A DNA stretch of 21,858 nt from NCBI GenBank assembly GCA_937901895.1, contig CALGTD010000080.1:1-21858 (forward strand), in the 5' to 3' direction. Under the pieces are notes generated by a model. It was not told where the DNA came from. It worked only from the letters and a program-made list of their open reading frames with translations, and did not search any database. The stretch is from an uncultured Spartobacteria bacterium. Lineage in GTDB: Bacteria; Verrucomicrobiota; Verrucomicrobiia; Chthoniobacterales; JAATET01. Made by a program: the position numbers and the translations under genes. Positions within the stretch are counted from its first letter, which is position 1, and the number at the start of each line of letters is the position of its first letter. Shown here in pieces: positions 14,192 through 21,858 of the stretch.

Positions 14192-14806
14192 ATGTGGACC
14201 GAATGGATGACAGGCGCCCTCGACTGGGTCGAGCAGAGCGGATGGATCGGCTGGGCGTGGTTCATCGTGATCTATACGCTGACGTGCGTGTTTTTTCTCC
14301 CGGGGTCGGTGCTCACCGTGGGCGCGGGAGCGATCTACGGATTCTGGGGCGGCACGCTGCTTGTCTCGGTCAGCAATCTCGTTGGCGCCGTCGTGAATTT
14401 CCTCACCAGCCGGTATCTCATCCGTGGCTGGTTGCAGAGAAAGCTCGCCGCCAATCGAAAGTTTCAAGCCTTGGATCAGGCGATCGCGACGAAGGGATGG
14501 ACCATCATCCTGCTCAGCCGGGTCTCGCCAATCCTGCCGCACAGCGTCGTGAGTTATGCGTGCGGGATGACGCGGATTTCCCTCCTGAAGTATTCGGTGG
14601 CGTCGTGGATCGGATTCATCCCGATCAGCGCGGCGTATTCGTATGCCGGCGCGTTCCTCGGGAAATTCGCCCGCGCCCGCGCCGGCCTGGCTTATGGAAG
14701 CGAGTCCTGGACCTTTTACGCCATCGGTCTGATCGTCACCGTGGTCGTCACGGTCTGGTCCACACGTTTTGCGGCGAAGGCCCTTCGCGCCAGCGTCGAG
14801 GAATAG
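14192..14806 (+). CDS. VTT-domain membrane protein (TVP38/TMEM64, DedA-related)
   Basis: A 204-residue multi-span inner-membrane protein. It shows the SNARE-associated/VTT pattern: FFLPGSVLTVGAGAIYGFWGG early, then a re-entrant-type segment with ILLSRVSPILPHSVVSYACG and TRISLLKYSVASWIGFIP, and a last span (YAIGLIVTVVVTVW) before a short Arg/Lys tail. The VTT superfamily includes lipid scramblases and DedA flippases; transport of a lipid carrier or other lipid is possible here, but the substrate is unassigned. ATG 14192 lies 5 bases after the cyclase stop, indicating an operon; ATG 14207 is a second possible start. The gene ends one base before the convergent ABC-F gene's stop triplet, leaving no room for a terminator. 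Confidence 0.88.
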   Translation: MWTEWMTGALDWVEQSGWIGWAWFIVIYTLTCVFFLPGSVLTVGAGAIYGFWGGTLLVSVSNLVGAVVNFLTSRYLIRGWLQRKLAANRKFQALDQAIATKGWTIILLSRVSPILPHSVVSYACGMTRISLLKYSVASWIGFIPISAAYSYAGAFLGKFARARAGLAYGSESWTFYAIGLIVTVVVTVWSTRFAAKALRASVEE

Positions 14807-14807
14807 G

Positions 14808-16607
14808 TCACGCGCCCTCGCAGGCGGCGCGAATGGCTTCCAGTTCCTCCCAGCGCGCGTAGGCTTTGCGGGATTCCTCCTCCAGTGCGGAGAGTTCCTC
14901 CTTCAGCCTCGGAATGGCATCCGGCTCGTTGCGGTAGGTGTCCGGATTCCCCAATTTTTCCAGGACGTCGGCGTGGCGGGCCTCGATCTCCTCGATGCGG
15001 GCGGGGAGCTCGTCGAGCTCACGACGCTCGCGGTTCAAAAATTTTCGTGGCCGTTCGCTTCTTACGCGCGGCTTTCGCTCCACCGGTGTCGCCTGCGCGG
15101 GCGCCGCAGGCTGCGGGCGTAAACGGAGCCAGTCGGAATAGCCGCCCGCGTATTCACGGATCCGTCCGTCGCCTTCGAAAACCAGTGTGCTCGTGACGAC
15201 GGCGTCGAGGAAGGCGCGGTCGTGCGACACGAGCAGCAGCGTGCCATCGAAATTTCCGAGGACCTCCTCCAGCAACTCCAACGTCTCCGCATCGAGGTCG
15301 TTCGTAGGTTCGTCGAGAACGAGAACGTTCGCGGGCTGGAGGAACAATCGTGCGAGGAGCAGCCGGTTGCGCTCGCCGCCGGAGAGCAGCTTTGCGGGCA
15401 TCCGCACCCGATCCGATCGGAAGAGAAAGTCCTGGAGATAGCTGTGAATGTGCCGGGCGCGACCCTGAAAGATCACCGTCTCCGCGTCGCCGGCGACGTT
15501 CTGTGCGACGGTTTTGTTGCCGTCGATCTGCGCCCGCATCTGATCCAGGTAGACGACTTCCAACGCCGTCCCGGCTTTCACCGTTCCGCTTTGTGGCGTG
15601 ATTCCCCCGAGAAGGAGCTTGAGGAGCGTGGTCTTGCCGCAGCCGTTTGGGCCGATGATGCCGATGCGATCGCCGCGCCAGATCGTGGCGGTGAAATCCC
15701 GGACCACGACCTGGGACCCGTATGCGAAGGTCACGCCCTCCGCGGAGATGACCTTCTGGCCGGACACCCCGCCGCTTTGGACTTCGAAGCCCGCCCGGCC
15801 CTCGCGCTCGCGGCGCCTGCTGCGCTCGGCGCGAAGTTTCAGCAATGCCTGCACGCGGCCTTCGTTGCGGGTGCGGCGCGCCTTTACGCCCTGACGCAAC
15901 CACGCCTCCTCCTGTGCGAGCTTTTTGTCGAAAGCCGCCCATTGCTTTTCCTCGGCCTCGAGGGCCGCGGATTTTCGCTCGAGAAATTCGTCATATCCGC
16001 AGGACCAGCTCGTGAGCCGTCCACGATCGAGTTCCACGATTCGTGTGGCGACGCGGCGCAGAAAGGCACGGTCGTGCGTGACGAAGAGAATGGCCGTCCG
16101 CTGCGAGAGGAGGAACTCCTCCATCCACAGGATCGAATCTACATCGAGATGATTGGTCGGCTCGTCGAGGAGCAGAAGATCGGGTTCGGCCGCAAGGGCG
16201 CGCGCCAGGAGCACGCGACGCTTCAATCCGCCGGAGAGGCTCTCGAATGCGGCCTCCGCAGGCAGATGCATCTTTTCCGCGAGGAGGCCGAGTCGATGGT
16301 GGGTGTCCCATTCATCCTCGGAGCGCCTCGAGTCCACGCCGCTGCGGATGACCTCCGTGACGGAGCCGGAGAACGTCATCGGAACTTCCTGGTCCAGCCT
16401 CGCGATCACGACACCCGCACTGCGGATGACCTCGCCGGAGGACGGGGATTCCTCGCCGGTCGCGACGCGCATCAGGGTGGTCTTCCCCGCGCCATTGCGC
16501 CCGATCAGGCAGACACGCTCGCCGGGATCGATCTGAAGGTCGACGCCGTCGAGCACCGGCTCGTGGCCGTGGCGGAGCGTGATGTTGCGAAGTTGAAGCA
16601 GTGGCAT
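14808..16607 (-). CDS. uup: ABC-F ATPase, Uup type
   Basis: A 599-residue soluble ABC-F protein with two nucleotide-binding domains and no membrane part. Domain 1: Walker A GRNGAGKT (36-43), signature ESLSGGLKRRVLLARAL, Walker B LLLLDEPTNHLD. Domain 2: Walker A GPNGCGKTTLL, signature KLLSGGERNRLLLARL, Walker B VLVLDEPTNDLD. A C-terminal coiled coil (RELDELPARIEEIEARHADVLEKL to RKAYARWEELEAI) after a basic linker (RKPRVRSERPRKFLNRERR) is characteristic of Uup. Uup-type proteins act on ribosomes and have been linked to DNA-branch handling and precise transposon excision; ribosome rescue is the likely role. ATG 16607 is chosen because the family starts MPLLQLRNITLR; the open frame further upstream (to 16691) has no family likeness. 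It is divergent from the SGNH gene (86 bases apart). Confidence 0.93.
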   Translation of the reverse strand: MPLLQLRNITLRHGHEPVLDGVDLQIDPGERVCLIGRNGAGKTTLMRVATGEESPSSGEVIRSAGVVIARLDQEVPMTFSGSVTEVIRSGVDSRRSEDEWDTHHRLGLLAEKMHLPAEAAFESLSGGLKRRVLLARALAAEPDLLLLDEPTNHLDVDSILWMEEFLLSQRTAILFVTHDRAFLRRVATRIVELDRGRLTSWSCGYDEFLERKSAALEAEEKQWAAFDKKLAQEEAWLRQGVKARRTRNEGRVQALLKLRAERSRRREREGRAGFEVQSGGVSGQKVISAEGVTFAYGSQVVVRDFTATIWRGDRIGIIGPNGCGKTTLLKLLLGGITPQSGTVKAGTALEVVYLDQMRAQIDGNKTVAQNVAGDAETVIFQGRARHIHSYLQDFLFRSDRVRMPAKLLSGGERNRLLLARLFLQPANVLVLDEPTNDLDAETLELLEEVLGNFDGTLLLVSHDRAFLDAVVTSTLVFEGDGRIREYAGGYSDWLRLRPQPAAPAQATPVERKPRVRSERPRKFLNRERRELDELPARIEEIEARHADVLEKLGNPDTYRNEPDAIPRLKEELSALEEESRKAYARWEELEAIRAACEGA

Positions 16608-16693
16608 GGCGGGCGAAACAGAAAATCGTTCGTGAGCGGGTTGCGCAAGCCCCCGCCTTGACCGTTCGTTGCGCGACACGCAGCCTTGCACCG

Positions 16694-17332
16694 ATGAAGA
16701 GCGTGCTCTGCTTTGGCGACTCGATCACCTGGGGATACGATCCGCGCACCGCGGAGCGGTTTGACCTTCACACGCGGTGGCCGGGTGTGATGCGCGACGA
16801 ACTTGGCCCCGGATACCATGTCGTCGAGGAAGGGCTCTGCGGGAGAATGACGATTTGGGAAAATGAATTCCTGCCCGGACGTAATGGTCTCGCGGTGCTG
16901 CCCTCGCTCCTCGCGTCCCACGCGCCGCTCGATCTCGTCATCGTCATGCTCGGCACGAACGACATCCAGCCCACGCTCGGACGCACACCACAGGATGTCG
17001 CACGAGGTGCCGGAAGGTTGCTCGAGACCGTTCGATCGAGTCTTTGCGGGCCGGGCTGGATGCCACCGCGAATGCTCCTGGTCGCGCCGCCACCGATCGC
17101 CGGGGTGCAGGGGTTCATGCGGATTGCCTTCGATGGCGTCGCGGAGAAATCCCACGAACTCGCGAGATGGTATCGTGAAGTGGCGCTCGCCTTGCGATGT
17201 GAATTCGTGGATGCCGGAGCGTTCACGACGGGATCGACAGGTTCCCATGGGGACGGGGTGCATCCCGACGCGGACGGACACCGGGCCCTCGGGATCGGAC
17301 TGGCCGCCGAGGTTCGCCGGATCCTCGGGTAG
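16694..17332 (+). CDS. SGNH-fold hydrolase, arylesterase/acyltransferase type
   Basis: A 212-residue esterase of the SGNH/GDSL superfamily. Block I is SVLCFGDSITWGYDP (nucleophile Ser 9), block II has RWPGVMRDEL and VVEEGLCGR (oxyanion Gly), block III is VIVMLGTNDIQPTLGRTPQDVA (oxyanion Asn), and block V is DGVHPDADGH (catalytic Asp and His). The layout and the surrounding residues (LPSLLASHAPLDLVIVMLGTND, LLVAPPPIAG) are those of the Mycobacterium smegmatis arylesterase known for acyl transfer in water, rather than of TesA. No signal peptide, so it should act in the cytoplasm. ATG 16694 places the GDS block at the usual distance; an extension to 16601 lacks likeness and would overlap the divergent uup start. 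It stands alone between two ABC-F genes of opposite strand. Natural substrate unknown. Confidence 0.9.
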   Translation: MKSVLCFGDSITWGYDPRTAERFDLHTRWPGVMRDELGPGYHVVEEGLCGRMTIWENEFLPGRNGLAVLPSLLASHAPLDLVIVMLGTNDIQPTLGRTPQDVARGAGRLLETVRSSLCGPGWMPPRMLLVAPPPIAGVQGFMRIAFDGVAEKSHELARWYREVALALRCEFVDAGAFTTGSTGSHGDGVHPDADGHRALGIGLAAEVRRILG

Positions 17333-17362
17333 CGAATTCGAACAACGCTGCAGGGATGTTGG

Positions 17363-17383
17363 GCGCCCGCGGAAGCAGGGCGC
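17363..17383. terminator. Hairpin between convergent SGNH and ABC-F genes
   Basis: GCGCCC (17363-17368) pairs with GGGCGC (17378-17383) across a 9-base loop, in the 53-base gap between the SGNH stop (17332) and the ABC-F stop (17386). Probable two-way terminator; no U-tract. Confidence 0.4.
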
Positions 17384-17385
17384 GG

Positions 17386-19275
17386 TTACGCGGTCATTGC
17401 GGCAAGAGCCTCGGCGGCGCGTTCCCATTCGGCGGTGGCGCGTTCCAGCGCTTCGGTGACTTCGACGAGTTCGCGATTTGCCGCGAACGCGGCGCCGGGA
17501 TTGCCGTAGGTGTCGGGACTTTCGAGGATCGCAGTGAGTTCCTTCTGACGGGTCTCCAGACGCAGAACCTCGGTTTCGAGGTCGTCCACACGCTGCTGCG
17601 CCTCCCGGCGGGCCTTTGCGCGGGCGTTGCGCGCCTCCGCCTCGGCACGCTTTTCCTCCTTCGTCTTGAAAACGCGGACCCGCTCGGGAGCCGACGTAGT
17701 TTCCGCGGTGAAGCGCGCGCCGGACACCAGGGCCTCGCGCTCGGAGGAGGCCTCGGTCTTGTCGAGGAAGTATTGGTAGTCGCCGGGGTAGAAGGTCGTC
17801 CGTCCCGCCTGAACGTGCAGGACCTGCCTTGCGATCGCGCGGATGAAATAAACGTCGTGACTGATGAAGACGATCGTGCCGTCGAATTGCTGGAGAGCGA
17901 TGATGAGTGCGTCGATGCTTGGAATGTCGAGGTGCGTCGTGGGCTCGTCCATGAGGAGGAGGTTCGGCGGATCGAGCAGCAACTTCACGAGCGCGAGCCG
18001 GCTTTTCTCGCCTCCGCTGAGGACGCCGACGTTCTTGAACACGTCGTCGCCGCGAAAGAGGAACGCGCCGAGCACCGTGCGGACGAACTCCTCGCTCCCG
18101 CCGCCGCCGGACATCGCCTCCGCGAGCACCGTGCGCGATGGGTCCAGCATTTCGACGCGGTATTGTGCGTAGTAGCCGATGCGAACGTTGTGGCCGGGCT
18201 CCCGTGTGCCCTGCTGAAAGGGGAGATTTCCGGCAAGAATCTTGAGCAGCGTCGACTTGCCCGCGCCGTTTGGTCCGACAAGCACCAACCGCTGTCCGCG
18301 CTCGATCTCGAGATTCAACCCCCGGTAGACCCAGTGATCGCCGTATGCCTGGTGCACATCGCGCAGCGTCATCACGCGCTGACCGGAGCGCGACGGCTGG
18401 GGGAACTTGAAGTGGACCGTCGGTGCGAGCGATTCGGGCGGCTCGATGCGTTCCATGCGCGCGAGTTGCTTGATGCGGTCCTGAGCCTGCGCGGCCTTGC
18501 TGGCCTTCGCGCGAAAACGGTCGATGAACTGCTGAAGCTTCGCGATCTCGCGCTGCTGGTTTTCGTAGGCGGCGAGCTGCTGCTCCATCTGTGCCTCGCG
18601 CTGGGCCAGGTAGCTGTCGTAATTGCCGGTGTAGCGCCAGAGCCGCTTGTTGCGGATCTCGATGATCGTGTTCGCGAGCGTGTTGAGAAACTCGCGGTCG
18701 TGCGAGATGACGAAGAACGCGCCGGGGTAGCTGCGCAGGTAATCCTGAAACCAGCGCAGCGCCTCGAGATCGAGGTGGTTCGTCGGCTCGTCGAGCATGA
18801 GGAGATCCGGCTCGAGCACGAGCAACCGCGCGAGATGCGCACGCATCACCCAGCCGCCACTGAAAGTGCGGGCCGGCTTCTCGTGGTCGGATTCGCGAAA
18901 GCCGAGGCCCGCGAGAATGCGCTTGGCCTTGGGCTCGCGTTCCAGTGCCTCGATCTCGGAGGCAAAGTCGGCATCGGGGTCCTCGGGATCGATCTGGGTG
19001 ATGACGCGAATGCGATCGGTCGCGAGGTCCAGGATCGTTTCGTCGCCGGCTGGTGCACTTTCCTGCGGGAGGAAGCCCAACGTCGAGCCGCGCTGAAGCG
19101 CCACCGATCCCTCGTCGGGCTCATCGTGGCCGAGGATGAGCGAGAAGAGCGTTGTCTTGCCCGCGCCGTTGGGGCCGACAAGGCCGATGCGATCGCCGCG
19201 GTTGATCTGCACGGACGCATTCTCGAACAGCACGCGGCCGGCAAAGGATTTCGTGACGCCGGAAAGGGAGAGCAT
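17386..19275 (-). CDS. ABC-F ATPase, YheS/ABCF3-like
   Basis: A 629-residue ABC-F protein, a different branch from the Uup-type one. Domain 1: Walker A GPNGAGKT (34-41), signature TFSGGWVMRAHLARLL (FSGGW), Walker B LLMLDEPTNHLDLEALRWFQDYL. The interdomain linker is long and charged (LAQREAQMEQQLAAYENQQ, then AKASKAAQAQDRIKQLARMERIEPP), as in factors that reach the ribosomal P-site. Domain 2: GPNGAGKSTLL, signature VLSGGEKSRLALVKLLL, Walker B LLLMDEPTTHLD. The C-terminus is a coiled coil (KEEKRAEAEARNARAKARRE, then LETEVLRLETRQKELTAIL). It probably resolves stalled ribosomes; antibiotic protection cannot be judged from sequence. ATG 19275 fits the family start (MLSLSGVTKSF). It lies 45 bases downstream of secA on the same strand, with a perfect 9-bp hairpin ending 10 bases before its start. 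Confidence 0.92.
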   Translation of the reverse strand: MLSLSGVTKSFAGRVLFENASVQINRGDRIGLVGPNGAGKTTLFSLILGHDEPDEGSVALQRGSTLGFLPQESAPAGDETILDLATDRIRVITQIDPEDPDADFASEIEALEREPKAKRILAGLGFRESDHEKPARTFSGGWVMRAHLARLLVLEPDLLMLDEPTNHLDLEALRWFQDYLRSYPGAFFVISHDREFLNTLANTIIEIRNKRLWRYTGNYDSYLAQREAQMEQQLAAYENQQREIAKLQQFIDRFRAKASKAAQAQDRIKQLARMERIEPPESLAPTVHFKFPQPSRSGQRVMTLRDVHQAYGDHWVYRGLNLEIERGQRLVLVGPNGAGKSTLLKILAGNLPFQQGTREPGHNVRIGYYAQYRVEMLDPSRTVLAEAMSGGGGSEEFVRTVLGAFLFRGDDVFKNVGVLSGGEKSRLALVKLLLDPPNLLLMDEPTTHLDIPSIDALIIALQQFDGTIVFISHDVYFIRAIARQVLHVQAGRTTFYPGDYQYFLDKTEASSEREALVSGARFTAETTSAPERVRVFKTKEEKRAEAEARNARAKARREAQQRVDDLETEVLRLETRQKELTAILESPDTYGNPGAAFAANRELVEVTEALERATAEWERAAEALAAMTA

Positions 19276-19285
19276 ACCTGCGGGC

Positions 19286-19307
19286 GGGTGCGCGGCGTCG
19301 CGCACCC
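19286..19307 (-). promoter_or_regulatory. Perfect 9-bp hairpin between secA and the ABC-F gene
   Basis: GGGTGCGCG (19286-19294), loop GCGT, CGCGCACCC (19299-19307). On the minus strand it begins 13 bases after the secA stop and ends 10 bases before the ABC-F ATG, next to a possible AGG ribosome-binding site. No U-tract follows, so it may act as a terminator, an RNA-protecting stem or a translational control element. Confidence 0.45.
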
Positions 19308-19320
19308 ACGGTGACCATCG

Positions 19321-21858
<2,538 letters not shown>

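Noticed and set aside
15222..16661. 479-codon plus-strand frame over the uup gene, and the 652-codon plus frame at 17356-19314 over the second ABC-F gene
   Set aside because: Both lie opposite genes with complete Walker and signature motifs; their residues are Arg/Glu/Leu-rich reverse readings of those genes.

Overview
This 21.9 kb window is high-GC, gene-dense DNA from a free-living bacterium of the Planctomycetes-Verrucomicrobia-Chlamydiae group, most probably Verrucomicrobiota. Three things point there. The SecA helicase motif reads RGRCARQGDPG, the chlamydial/verrucomicrobial form rather than the usual RGRSGRQGDPG. There is a very large secreted PEP-CTERM protein built from autotransporter-type repeats, a favourite of Verrucomicrobia. 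Recognisable Shine-Dalgarno sites are mostly weak or absent. The assignment is inference from protein character; no search was run.

Layout. 1-620: non-coding DNA with two exact DnaA boxes, the second lying over the dnaA start, and four GCAAA(A)TTT-like motifs; this is a candidate origin. 621-3215: dnaA and dnaN, separated by a tight hairpin and a TATAAT box. dnaN is not followed by recF/gyrB. Instead 3238-6480 holds a group of small stress-type genes: a phosphoribosyltransferase (-), a single-domain SpoT/Mesh1-like HD hydrolase and a coupled metal-binding-fold protein lacking its cysteines (+), a 54-residue polar protein and a general-stress-protein-39-like dehydrogenase (-). Two 56-residue lipoproteins follow, divergent and apparently paralogous, at 6310-6480 (-) and 6641-6811 (+).

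7220-11779: a 1519-residue secreted surface protein made of four large modules, with a C-terminal PEP-CTERM sorting tail and no beta-barrel. 11842-11912: tRNA-Gly(TCC) on the minus strand. 11983-12720: two unrecognised genes on the minus strand, divergent from a two-gene plus-strand unit encoding a membrane class III adenylate cyclase and a VTT (TVP38/DedA-like) membrane protein. 14808-19275: two ABC-F ATPases (a Uup type and a YheS/ABCF3 type), both minus, flanking a plus-strand SGNH esterase of the mycobacterial arylesterase/acyltransferase type. 19321-21858: secA, minus, whose 5' part lies beyond the window.

How it fits together. The window combines replication initiation, translation rescue (ABC-F), protein export (SecA) and a surface/stress accessory part. 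SecA and an exosortase encoded elsewhere would deliver the PEP-CTERM protein. No phage, IS element, CRISPR array or recognisable defence system is visible. The least described items are the giant repeat protein, the lipoprotein pair, the cysteine-less HMA-like protein next to the predicted ppGpp hydrolase, the two unknown genes at 11983-12720, and a set of strong hairpins without U-tracts at gene ends.
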